A stretch of 49,797 bases of DNA, taken from NCBI GenBank assembly GCA_029973955.1, contig JARKQJ010000133.1:1-49797 (forward strand), written 5' to 3'. This document shows, piece by piece, positions 42,404 to 49,797 of this stretch. Numbering within the stretch: the first letter of the stretch is position 1; each line of letters opens with the position of its first letter. A program made the position numbers and the translations under genes. This DNA is from Paludibaculum sp. Lineage in GTDB: Bacteria > Acidobacteriota > Terriglobia > Bryobacterales > Bryobacteraceae. The notes beneath the pieces were generated by a model. That model worked only from the letters and a program-made list of their open reading frames with translations. It ran no database searches and was not told the DNA's origin.

Positions 42404-42409
42404 TACGGT
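42404..42409 (+). promoter_or_regulatory. Candidate -10 (TACGGT, overlapping CATAAT at 42399)
   Basis: TACGGT lies 7 bp before the ATG at 42417 (1-nt leader); alternatively CATAAT (42399-42404) gives a 6-nt leader. No SD either way. Confidence 0.3.
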
Positions 42410-42416
42410 AAGTTCC

Positions 42417-43757
42417 ATGCGCCTCCGCTTCTCCACCTTCACCCTCCTCGCCGTTTCGGCCTTTCCTCTGGTCACCGCCCAGGTCACACCCCAGCGCCTC
42501 GACCAGCAGGCCCAGGCCTATTTCGACAACGGCCGCTTTAACGGCTCCGTCCTGGTCGCCAAGGACGGCAAACCCATGCTCAGCAAGGGCTACGGCATGG
42601 CCAACTTCGAGTGGAACCTCCCCGTCGCCCCCGACACCCGCTTCCGCCTCGGCTCCATCACCAAGCAGTTCACCGCCATGTCCATTCTCATGCTCGAACA
42701 GGATGGCAAGCTCAATACCGCCGACTCCATCTGCAAGTTCGTCGATCCCTGTCCCGCCTCCTGGCAGCCCATCACCCTCCACCACCTCCTCACCCACACC
42801 TCCGGCGTCCCCAACTTCACCAGCTTCCCCGACTACCGCAAGACCATGACCCTCGCCTCCCCGCCGGCCGCCACCATCGCCCGCTTCCGCGACCGCCCGC
42901 TCGACTTCGCTCCCGGCGAGAAGATGAGCTACTCCAACTCCGGCTACGTCCTCCTCGGCGCCGTCATCGAAAAGGTCTCCGGACAAAGCTACGAGGCGTT
43001 CGTCCGCGCGCGCATCTTCGAGCCCCTCGCCATGCGCGACACCGGCTACGATCACCCCACCGATGTCCTGCCCCGCCGCGCCGCCGGTTATGAACACTCC
43101 GGCTCCACCCTCAAGAACGCCGACTTCCTCGATATGACCATCCCTCACGCCGCCGGCTCGCTCTACTCCACCACGCTCGACCTCATGAAGTGGGATCAGG
43201 CCCTCTCCGCCCAAAAGTTCCTCACCCCCGAAAACTACCAGCGCTACTTCACACCCGAAAAGAACAACTACGCCTACGGCTGGAACGTCGTCACCCGCGA
43301 CGGCATCCGCACCATCATGCACGGCGGCGGCATCAACGGCTTCGCCACCATGATCATGCGCGCCCCAGATCAGGGCCTCCTCGTCGTCACCCTCTCCAAC
43401 GTCCTCCCCTCCCAGGCCGGCCGCCTCGCTCAGGACCTGCTCAATCTCGCCGCCGGCAAAGATGTCCCCGTCCCCCAGAAGCTCACCGAAATCCAGCTCC
43501 CCCTCGACACCCTCCGCCAGTACGTCGGCGATTACCAGCTCGCCCCCAACTTCATCCTCTCCGTCCGGCTCGACGGCACCCAGCTCATCACGCAGGCCAC
43601 CGGCCAGCCCGAGATCCCCATCTTCGCCAGGTCCGAGACCGCCTTCTTCCCCAAAGTCATGGACGCCGAAATCACCTTCGAGAAAGACGCTTCCGGCAAA
43701 GTCACCGGCCTCACACTCAATCAGAACGGCCGCAAGATGCCCGCGCCCCGCCGCTGA
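42417..43757 (+). CDS. Exported serine hydrolase, beta-lactamase/PBP4-like fold, 446 aa
   Basis: A signal peptide (1-21) precedes a class C beta-lactamase-related domain (about 25-350): nucleophile Ser80 and Lys83 in GSITK, Tyr171-Ser-Asn173 in MSYSNSGYVLLG, and HGGG (His301) in place of KTG. The C-terminal 90 residues resemble a DUF3471-type lipocalin-like domain (LRQYVGDYQLAPN). HGG in place of KTG is typical of esterases or D-aminopeptidases in this family, so resistance to beta-lactams is not implied. The ATG at 42417 starts the signal peptide; the open frame upstream runs through the repeats and is rejected. Confidence 0.9.
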   Translation: MRLRFSTFTLLAVSAFPLVTAQVTPQRLDQQAQAYFDNGRFNGSVLVAKDGKPMLSKGYGMANFEWNLPVAPDTRFRLGSITKQFTAMSILMLEQDGKLNTADSICKFVDPCPASWQPITLHHLLTHTSGVPNFTSFPDYRKTMTLASPPAATIARFRDRPLDFAPGEKMSYSNSGYVLLGAVIEKVSGQSYEAFVRARIFEPLAMRDTGYDHPTDVLPRRAAGYEHSGSTLKNADFLDMTIPHAAGSLYSTTLDLMKWDQALSAQKFLTPENYQRYFTPEKNNYAYGWNVVTRDGIRTIMHGGGINGFATMIMRAPDQGLLVVTLSNVLPSQAGRLAQDLLNLAAGKDVPVPQKLTEIQLPLDTLRQYVGDYQLAPNFILSVRLDGTQLITQATGQPEIPIFARSETAFFPKVMDAEITFEKDASGKVTGLTLNQNGRKMPAPRR

Positions 43758-43831
43758 TCTTGAGCAGCTCGTTCCTCCTTCATTCGCTAAAATGGCAAAG
43801 CCGATCCACCCCGATCCAAAGCAGCCACACC

Positions 43832-44992
43832 ATGCCGAAGCACGCCGCCGTTCTCACCCGTCGCCAGGCCTTCCTCGCCCCCCTCCTCCCTCTCGCCTTG
43901 GCCCAATCCCCCCAATCGCCCCCTTGGCCCAAGAGCATGCTCAAGGTCCCTGCCCATGAAGTCAAGCGCCCGCGCTTCCCCGTCATCGACTTCCACACCC
44001 ACCTCTCCTTCGCCGCCCGCACCACTCCCGGCGCGCCCGCCGAGCAAACCCGCTTCCTCGCCGAACCCCCCGTTCTCCTCGCCGTCATGGACCGCAAGGG
44101 CATCGCCACCATGGTCAACCTCACCGGCGGCGTCGGCAGCGGCCTCAAAAACACTATCCAGCGCTTCGACGCCGCCCATCCCGCCCGCTTCCTCACCTTC
44201 ACCGAACCCTGGTGGAACAAGGCATTCGATCCCGGCTATCCCAAGTTCCAGGCCGACCAGATCGCCGTCGCCCACCAGGCCGGCGCCCGCGGCCTCAAAA
44301 TCCTCAAAACCCTCGGCCTCTACCTCCGCGATGGCAAAGCCGGCCCCCTCGTCCACATCGACGATCCCCGCTTCGATCCCATGTGGGCCGCCTGCGCCGA
44401 CCTCCGCATCCCCGTCGCCATCCACGTCTCCGACCCCGAAGCCTTCTTCCTCGCCTCCGACCCCACCAACGAGCGCTACGAAGAACTCTCCCACCACCCC
44501 GACTGGTCCTTCCACGGCCCCGCTTTTCCCTCCCACGCCGAACTCATGGCCGCCCGCGATCGCCTCTTCGCCCGCCACCCCAAAACCACCTTCGTCGGCC
44601 TCCACGTCGGCCACAACGCCGAAAACCTCGACTTCGTCTCCGCCTCCCTCGACCGCTTCCCCAACCTCCACGTCGACATCGCCGCCCGCATCGGCGAACT
44701 CGGCCGCCAGCCCCGCCGCGCCCGTCAGTTCTTCGACAAATACCAGGACCGCATCCTCTTCGGCACCGACGCCGTCCCCAACGGCCACGAAACGCCCCAG
44801 CAGCTATTCGGCGATCAGCTCTACGAAATCTACTACCGCTTCCTCGAAACCGAAGACGAGTACTTCGACTACGCCCCCGCCCCCGTCCCGCCGCAGGGCC
44901 GCTGGCGCATCTACGGCCTCGGCCTCCCCGAATCTATCCTCAAAAAGATCTATCATGACAACGCAGCCCGCCTCCTGGGTATGAAATCATGA
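43832..44992 (+). CDS. Amidohydrolase family 2 protein with Tat-like signal, 386 aa
   Basis: The N-terminus LTRRQAFLAPLLPLALAQ is a twin-arginine-type signal. The TIM-barrel amidohydrolase shows metal-binding VIDFHTHLSF (His55, His57), a central AIHVSDPEAFF, GLHVGHNAENL and ILFGTDAVPNG (Asp ligand). This places it with the amidohydrolase-2 (decarboxylase-like ACMSD) group; the substrate is unknown. No SD is visible at the ATG; a TAAAAT hexamer lies at 43788-43793. The stop overlaps the next gene start (ATGA), so it is co-translated with the DUF5107-TPR protein. The 74-bp gap upstream holds nothing else notable. Confidence 0.87.
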   Translation: MPKHAAVLTRRQAFLAPLLPLALAQSPQSPPWPKSMLKVPAHEVKRPRFPVIDFHTHLSFAARTTPGAPAEQTRFLAEPPVLLAVMDRKGIATMVNLTGGVGSGLKNTIQRFDAAHPARFLTFTEPWWNKAFDPGYPKFQADQIAVAHQAGARGLKILKTLGLYLRDGKAGPLVHIDDPRFDPMWAACADLRIPVAIHVSDPEAFFLASDPTNERYEELSHHPDWSFHGPAFPSHAELMAARDRLFARHPKTTFVGLHVGHNAENLDFVSASLDRFPNLHVDIAARIGELGRQPRRARQFFDKYQDRILFGTDAVPNGHETPQQLFGDQLYEIYYRFLETEDEYFDYAPAPVPPQGRWRIYGLGLPESILKKIYHDNAARLLGMKS

Positions 44993-47900
44993 ACCGCCTG
45001 ACCGCTCTCTTCCTCCTCCTCTGCGCCGCCGCCGCCGCTCAAACCGTCCCGCCCGTCAAAGTCTGGCAGGGCGAACTCACCATCCCCACCAACCTCGAAG
45101 GCCCGCCCAACGTCAATCCCCCCTTCGACTCCTTCTCCCCGGCGCGCTCCAACTACCCCTACACCCTCCGCGAATCCATCACCGCCCAGCGCCAGGATCA
45201 GCGCTGGCGCGCCCTCTTCCTCGAAAACGAATACCTCAAGTGCTCCGTCCTCCCCGACATCGGCGGCCACCTCTACTCCTGCCTCGATAAAACAAACGGC
45301 ATGGAAATGTTCTATGCCAACCGCACCATCAAACGCGCCCAGGTCGGCTACCGCGGCGCCTGGGCCGCCTTCGGTATCGAGTTCAACTTCCCCGTCTCCC
45401 ACAACTGGGCTTCCATGTCCCCCGTGGATTTCGCCGCCCTCCAGCACCCCGACGGCTCCGCCTCCGTCTGGGTCGCCAACCGCGACCGCGTCTACTCCAT
45501 GCAGTGGCGCGTCGAACTCATCCTCCGCCCCGGCTCCCAGGTCCTCGAAGAGCGCATCCGCCTCTTCAATCCCTCTCCTATCCGCCACCGCTTCTACTGG
45601 TGGAACAACGCCGCCGCCGAAGTCTGGGACGACACCCGCATCATCTATCCCCAGCACCTCTCCGCCTCCCACGGCTTCACCTTCGTCGACACCTGGCCCG
45701 TCAATCAGGCCGGCCTCGACCTCAGCGTCGTCAAAAACCACACCGCCGGCCCCGTCTCCCAGTTCACCCACCGCAGCCGCGAACCCTACATGGCCGTCTA
45801 CCATCCCTCCAAGCGCGCCGGCCTCGTCCACTTCGCCTACCCCGATGAAGTCCCCGCCAAGAAAATCTGGGCCTGGGGCGTCGATGCCGACGGCCTCGAC
45901 TGGCGCAAAGCCCTCTCCGACGACAACAGCGCCTACGTCGAAATCCAGGGCGGCCTCTTCCGCAACCAGGAGACCTACGCCTTCCTCCAACCCCAGGAAA
46001 CCCTCGAATTCCGAGAGTTCTGGATCCCCGTCCGCGACCTCGGCGGCATCGCCCGCGCCAACCTCAAAGCCGTCGTCAACATCGACCGCTCCTCCACCCC
46101 CAGGCTCGCCCTCCAGGTCACCGAAAAACTCGCCGGAGCCCGCCTCGAAGTCATCCCCGCCGGTTCCTCCACCCCCGTCCTCAACGAGACCCTCAACCTC
46201 TCCCCCACCGAAATCCTCTCCCGTCCTCTCCCCGCGCAGCCCGTCTACACCGTCCGCCTCCGCGACGCCGCCGGCCGCACCCTGCTCGAACACACCGAAG
46301 GCCGCTACGACGCCGACGGTCCCGACGTCGAAAAGCCCGGCCCCCGCCCCGCGCGCAAGTTCGCTCCCGCCGCTACCCGCCCCGAAGGCGAGTTCCTCGA
46401 AATCGCCACAGACGAAGAACTCAACGGCCGCCTCCTCCCCGCCTGGCAGACCTACCAGGACGCCCTCGCCAAATACCCCGCCAGCTATCACCTGAAGCGC
46501 GCCGCCGGCCGCCTCGCCGTCCACCTCATGCGCTACGACGAAGCCGCCCGCTACCTCACCCAAGCCCAAACCGACGTCACCAACGACCCCGAGACCAACT
46601 ACTACCTCGGCCTCGCCCTCGCCGCCCAGGGCAGGGAAGCCGACGCCCGCGTCGAGCTCCAGCGCGCCTTCCTCTACGGACCCCTCCGCGCCCCCGCCGC
46701 CCTCGAACTCGCCCGCCTCGCCGCCCGCGCCGGCGACTTCGAAGCCGCCCTCACCAAGGCTCGTGCCGCCCTCTCCTTCTCCCCCCAATCCACCAACGCC
46801 GGCTGGCTCGAAGTCGTCGCCCTCAAGAAACTCAACCGCCCCTCCGAAGCCGACGCCCGCCTCCGCCACTACCTCGCCCTCGACCCCACCAGCGCCCTGC
46901 TTCAATTGGAAGCGTCCTCCACCCCCGCCGCCCTCTGGCGCCACCTCGCCGCCGAGCCCGAACGCCTCCTCGACATCGTCACCGAGTACATCGAGGCCGG
47001 CCTCAACGCCCAGGCCCTCCCGCTCCTCGAACGCCAGTACCCCGCCGTCGATCCCATCGAAGCCGAGCCCGCCTCCGTCCGGCCCCAAGAGTACCCCCTT
47101 ATCACTTACTACCGCGGCTTCTGCCGCGAACGCCTCGGCCAATCCGCGGCCGCCGACTACAAACTCGCCTCTTCCCAATCCCTCCAGTACGTCTTCCCCT
47201 CGCGCCCCGGCACGCTCCCCGTCCTCAACGCCGCGCTCCGCGCCAATCCCAACGACGCCTCCGCCCACTTCCTCCTCGGTTCCCTCTACATGGCCGGCGG
47301 CCGCACCACCGACGCGCTCAATGAATGGCAGCGCGCCCGCCAGTTGAACCCCCGCATCCCCGTCCTCCACCGCAATCTCGGCCTCACCCTCCTCCTCGTC
47401 AAAGGCGACACCGCCGCCGCCGCCGAAGCCCTCCGCGAAGGCCTCCCCGCCGATCCCAAAAACTCCGAACTCTACAGCGGCCTCATGCAGGCTCTCTACC
47501 TCCTCGGCCGCCCCGCCGCCGAGCGCGTCCAGGTCCTCCAGCGTTACCCCGACCCCGCCGCCATGCCCAATGCCCTCGTCTACTCGCTCGCGCTCTCCCT
47601 CACCGAAGCCCAGCGCTTCGAAGAAGCCGAAAAGCAGTTCCAAAACCGCTTCTTCTCCCGCGAAGAAGGCGGCACCAACGTCCGCCAGGTCTATCTCGAA
47701 GTCCAGCTCCAGAAGGCCCTCGCCGCCGCCAAAGCCGGCCGCAAAGCCGAAGCCCTGGCCACGCTCGACGCCCTCGGCAAACCCGTCCCCGGCCTCGACT
47801 TCACCAAGGACGGCTTCGAATCCCTCCTCCGCGACGCCCGCGTGCAGTCCCTCATCGCCGAGGCCGAATCCCTCTCCGGCCGCCAGGCCGAGGCCACCCG

Positions 47901-48201
47901 CCGACTCACCGCCCTCGTCTCCAGAACCGGCGGCCGCCGCGCCTCTTCTCCCGTCTTCTCCTACCGCGCCGCCCGCAAGCTCAACCTCCCGGCGCAAACC
48001 GATCTCCTCGCGCAACTCAAGACCATCGCCGCCGCCGACGCCTCCGCCCAACCCGGCATCGCGCTCTACCACCGCGGCCTCGCCCTCCAGGAAACCGGCC
48101 ACCCCGCCGAAGCCCGCGCCGCCTTCGAATCAGCCATCAAAGCCGCCGACCGCAACCTCTCCCTGTACCTCAGCGGAGAAGCCCTGGCAACCCTTCGCTA
48201 A
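44989..48201 (+). CDS. Secreted DUF5107-TPR protein, 1070 aa
   Basis: A signal peptide (1-18) is followed by a galactose-mutarotase-like beta-sandwich region assigned to DUF5107 (about 35-370): LENEYLKCSVLPDIGGHLYSC, EFNFPVSHNW, FYWWNNAAAEV and LDWRKALSDDNSAYVEIQGG. A short linker domain (about 370-470) leads to a long array of tetratricopeptide-like repeats to the C-terminus (about 480-1065; AGRLAVHLMRYDEAARYLTQAQ, YYLGLALAAQGREADARVELQRA and others). DUF5107 proteins occur next to glycoside hydrolases and are thought to handle carbohydrate; the TPRs suggest a complex. Translationally coupled to the amidohydrolase, 67 bp before the GH51 gene. Confidence 0.9.
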   Translation: MNRLTALFLLLCAAAAAQTVPPVKVWQGELTIPTNLEGPPNVNPPFDSFSPARSNYPYTLRESITAQRQDQRWRALFLENEYLKCSVLPDIGGHLYSCLDKTNGMEMFYANRTIKRAQVGYRGAWAAFGIEFNFPVSHNWASMSPVDFAALQHPDGSASVWVANRDRVYSMQWRVELILRPGSQVLEERIRLFNPSPIRHRFYWWNNAAAEVWDDTRIIYPQHLSASHGFTFVDTWPVNQAGLDLSVVKNHTAGPVSQFTHRSREPYMAVYHPSKRAGLVHFAYPDEVPAKKIWAWGVDADGLDWRKALSDDNSAYVEIQGGLFRNQETYAFLQPQETLEFREFWIPVRDLGGIARANLKAVVNIDRSSTPRLALQVTEKLAGARLEVIPAGSSTPVLNETLNLSPTEILSRPLPAQPVYTVRLRDAAGRTLLEHTEGRYDADGPDVEKPGPRPARKFAPAATRPEGEFLEIATDEELNGRLLPAWQTYQDALAKYPASYHLKRAAGRLAVHLMRYDEAARYLTQAQTDVTNDPETNYYLGLALAAQGREADARVELQRAFLYGPLRAPAALELARLAARAGDFEAALTKARAALSFSPQSTNAGWLEVVALKKLNRPSEADARLRHYLALDPTSALLQLEASSTPAALWRHLAAEPERLLDIVTEYIEAGLNAQALPLLERQYPAVDPIEAEPASVRPQEYPLITYYRGFCRERLGQSAAADYKLASSQSLQYVFPSRPGTLPVLNAALRANPNDASAHFLLGSLYMAGGRTTDALNEWQRARQLNPRIPVLHRNLGLTLLLVKGDTAAAAEALREGLPADPKNSELYSGLMQALYLLGRPAAERVQVLQRYPDPAAMPNALVYSLALSLTEAQRFEEAEKQFQNRFFSREEGGTNVRQVYLEVQLQKALAAAKAGRKAEALATLDALGKPVPGLDFTKDGFESLLRDARVQSLIAEAESLSGRQAEATRRLTALVSRTGGRRASSPVFSYRAARKLNLPAQTDLLAQLKTIAAADASAQPGIALYHRGLALQETGHPAEARAAFESAIKAADRNLSLYLSGEALATLR

Positions 48202-48231
48202 TGCGATCTCTTGCTCCTTTCACCGCCCCTG

Positions 48232-48240
48232 TGATATACC
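48232..48240 (+). promoter_or_regulatory. Candidate extended -10 (TGaTATACC) for the GH51 gene
   Basis: TG, one base, then TATACC; predicted start near 48247, inside the adjacent dyad, with a leader of about 22 nt that contains GAAGG. Confidence 0.35.
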
Positions 48241-48241
48241 A

Positions 48242-48255
48242 TGTAAGCCATTACA
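48242..48255. promoter_or_regulatory. Dyad TGTAA-GCCA-TTACA, possible operator
   Basis: A perfect inverted repeat with a 4-bp spacer, overlapping the predicted transcription start of the GH51 gene. The position suits repression by a dimeric regulator. Confidence 0.45.
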
Positions 48256-48268
48256 GAAGGTCCCAGCC

Positions 48269-49797
48269 ATGACCCCCAAACTCCTCGCCACTCTCCTCGC
48301 TTCCACCCTCCTCCTCCCCGCTCAATCCACTCTCTCCGCCGACCTCACCATCAAAGCCGATCAGCCCGGCCCCCAGGTCAACCGCCAGATCTTCGGCCAG
48401 TTCGCCGAGCACCTCGGCACCGGCATCTACGGCGGCATCTGGGTCGGCGAAGACTCCAAAATTCCCAACACCCGCGGCTACCGCAACGACGTCCTCGACG
48501 CCCTCCGCAAGCTCAGCGTCCCCGTCATCCGCTGGCCCGGCGGCTGCTTCGCCGACGAATACAACTGGCGCGAAGGCGTCGGCCCGCGCGCCAAGCGCCC
48601 CACCAAGATCAACACCCACTGGGGCGGCGTCACCGAGCCCAACTCCTTCGGCACCCACGAGTTCATGAACTTCGCCGAACTCCTCGGCGCCGAAGCCTAC
48701 ATCAGCGGCAACGTCGGCTCAGCCCCGCCGCGCGAACTCGCCGAATGGGTCGAATACGTCACCTCCCCCGCCGGCTCCCTCGCCAATGAGCGTGCCGCCA
48801 ACGGCCGCAAGGATCCCTGGAAGCTCCCCTACATCGGCCTCGGCAACGAACTCTGGGGCTGCGGCGGCAACATGCGCGCCGAATACGCCGCCGACGTCAC
48901 CCGCCGCTACTCCACCTTCGTCAAGGTCCCCGCCGGTGTCCGCATCATGAAGTCCGCCTCCGGCCCCAACTCCGAAGACTACAACTGGACCGAAGTCCTC
49001 ATGCGCGACGCCGGCCGCTACTTCAACGCCATCGGCCTCCACTACTACACCATCACCCACAACTGGTCCAAAAAGGGCTCAGCCACCCAGTTCGACGAAT
49101 CCGAATACGCTAAAACCCTCGCCGCCACCCTCCGCATGGACTCCATCATCGCCCGCCACTCCGCCATCATGGACAAGTACGATCCCCAGAAGCGCGTCTG
49201 GCTCGCCGTCGACGAATGGGGCACCTGGTACGACGTCGAGCCCGGCACCAACCCCGGCTTCCTCTACCAGCAGAACTCCCTCCGCGACGCCCTCGTCGCC
49301 GCCCTCAACGTCAACATCTTCACCAAACACGCCGGCCGCGTCAAAATGGCCAACATCGCCCAGATGATCAACGTCCTCCAGGCCATGATCCTCACCAAGG
49401 ACGACAAGATGGTCCTCACCCCCACCTATCACATCTTTGAGATGTTCAAGTCCTACCAGGACGCCACTTCACTCCCCATCGAACTCGCCTCCTCCTGGTA
49501 CAACAAGGACGCCAACACCATGCCCGCCGTCAGCGCCTCCGCCGTCAAAGACAAGCAGGGCCGCCTCCACATCGCCCTCGTCAACGTCGATCCCAACCAA
49601 TCCGTCACCGTCACCGCCAAACTCACCGGCGCCACCCTCACCACCGTCGCCGGCCGCATCCTCACCGCCCCGGCCATCAACACCGTCAACACCTTCGACA
49701 AACCCGACGCCGTGAAGCCCGCCCCCTTCACCGGCGCCGCCCTCGACGCCGGAACCCTCAAGGTCACTCTCCCCGCCAAGTCCATCGTCGTCCTCGA
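48269..49797 (+). CDS. Alpha-L-arabinofuranosidase, GH51, partial at the window end
   Basis: A signal peptide (about 1-24) is followed by the GH51 barrel: FGQFAEHLGTGIYGGIWVG, VIRWPGGCFADEYNW, acid/base Glu194 in GLGNELWGCGG, GLHYYTITHNW and nucleophile Glu316 in AVDEWGTWYD. A C-terminal beta domain begins near residue 400. 509 codons are present and the frame is still open at the edge, so the 3' end is missing; by family length only a few residues should be lost. Removes arabinose side chains from arabinan or arabinoxylan. The ATG has GAAGG 9 nt upstream. The signal peptide is notable because many bacterial GH51 enzymes are cytoplasmic. Confidence 0.94.
   Translation, partial: MTPKLLATLLASTLLLPAQSTLSADLTIKADQPGPQVNRQIFGQFAEHLGTGIYGGIWVGEDSKIPNTRGYRNDVLDALRKLSVPVIRWPGGCFADEYNWREGVGPRAKRPTKINTHWGGVTEPNSFGTHEFMNFAELLGAEAYISGNVGSAPPRELAEWVEYVTSPAGSLANERAANGRKDPWKLPYIGLGNELWGCGGNMRAEYAADVTRRYSTFVKVPAGVRIMKSASGPNSEDYNWTEVLMRDAGRYFNAIGLHYYTITHNWSKKGSATQFDESEYAKTLAATLRMDSIIARHSAIMDKYDPQKRVWLAVDEWGTWYDVEPGTNPGFLYQQNSLRDALVAALNVNIFTKHAGRVKMANIAQMINVLQAMILTKDDKMVLTPTYHIFEMFKSYQDATSLPIELASSWYNKDANTMPAVSASAVKDKQGRLHIALVNVDPNQSVTVTAKLTGATLTTVAGRILTAPAINTVNTFDKPDAVKPAPFTGAALDAGTLKVTLPAKSIVVL

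Noticed and set aside
41451..42416. Upstream extension of the serine hydrolase frame, including a repeated NIPxx peptide across the 15-bp repeats
   Set aside because: It lies opposite the DUF418 gene and lacks a plausible start; the signal peptide begins at 42417. The peptide repeat is a by-product of a 15-bp DNA repeat being a multiple of three.
42417..43757. Antibiotic-resistance beta-lactamase
   Set aside because: The KTG motif is replaced by HGG and a lipocalin-like C-terminal domain is present, which fits esterase or peptidase relatives better.
44953..48102. 1049-aa open frame on the minus strand, opposite the DUF5107-TPR gene
   Set aside because: It is a shadow of the strong third-position C bias: low-complexity Gly/Val/Glu/Ala sequence, no domain, no start signal. 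The plus-strand frame has a signal peptide, DUF5107 and TPRs.

Overview
The window is GC-rich, gene-dense bacterial chromosome with 35 protein-coding genes and no rRNA, tRNA, CRISPR array or insertion sequence that I can recognise. The gene set points to a soil acidobacterium of the Solibacter/Bryobacter/Paludibaculum type. The pointers are an Oar-like TonB-dependent receptor with a carboxypeptidase-regulatory domain, a membrane regulator with an N-terminal domain I recall as common in that group, many secreted proteins with short signal peptides, and scattered plant-polymer enzymes (GH125, PL11, GH51). The phylum is an inference from gene content.

Layout. 0-6.4 kb (minus strand): a secreted protein of unknown function with an Asp-box repeat protein, a URO-D-like protein, and a subtilase with a PA domain. 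6.5-10.4 kb (plus): a histidine kinase/OmpR-type regulator pair, then a GH125 mannosidase. 10.5-13.06 kb (minus): aconitase AcnA. 13.06-13.37 kb: an intergenic stretch that appears to encode a structured small RNA on the plus strand. 13.4-20.6 kb (minus): a five-gene partner-switching cluster (GAF-PP2C phosphatase, two multi-pass membrane PP2C proteins, a STAS antagonist and an RsbW-like kinase). 20.7-22.3 kb (minus): SDR dehydrogenase plus SMP-30 lactonase, divergent from a PL11 rhamnogalacturonan lyase (22.4-24.3 kb). 24.3-34.9 kb: SRPBCC and DUF6526 proteins, a PLP decarboxylase overlapping an M64 peptidase, a YkfC/YkfB-like murein-peptide pair, a thioredoxin-like lipoprotein with a small unknown protein, a TPR protein and ilvD. 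35.0-40.8 kb (plus): a ToxR-like membrane regulator, the TonB-dependent receptor and a double-VOC protein. 40.9-49.8 kb: a DUF418 membrane protein, a serine hydrolase, an amidohydrolase, a DUF5107-TPR protein and a GH51 arabinofuranosidase cut by the window end.

How the genes work together. The carbohydrate genes fit plant cell-wall and glycan use: GH51, PL11 and GH125 release sugars, the SDR/SMP-30 pair could oxidise a sugar to its acid, and the TonB receptor could take up oligomers under the adjacent membrane regulator. The Rsb cluster would join cytoplasmic (GAF) and membrane inputs to one STAS/kinase switch whose target sigma factor or effector is not in the window.

Two signals stand out beyond the genes. 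First, ten start codons, nearly all at the head of transcription units, lack a Shine-Dalgarno sequence. Each has a TAnnnT hexamer 6-9 bp upstream, so transcription would start at or within 3 nt of the start codon (leaderless mRNAs). Genes inside operons instead carry strong SD sequences and 4-nt overlaps. Second, the acnA-rsbW gap has a TTGATC-17-TAGATT promoter followed by stems capped by UUCG and GAAA tetraloops that are canonical only on the plus strand.
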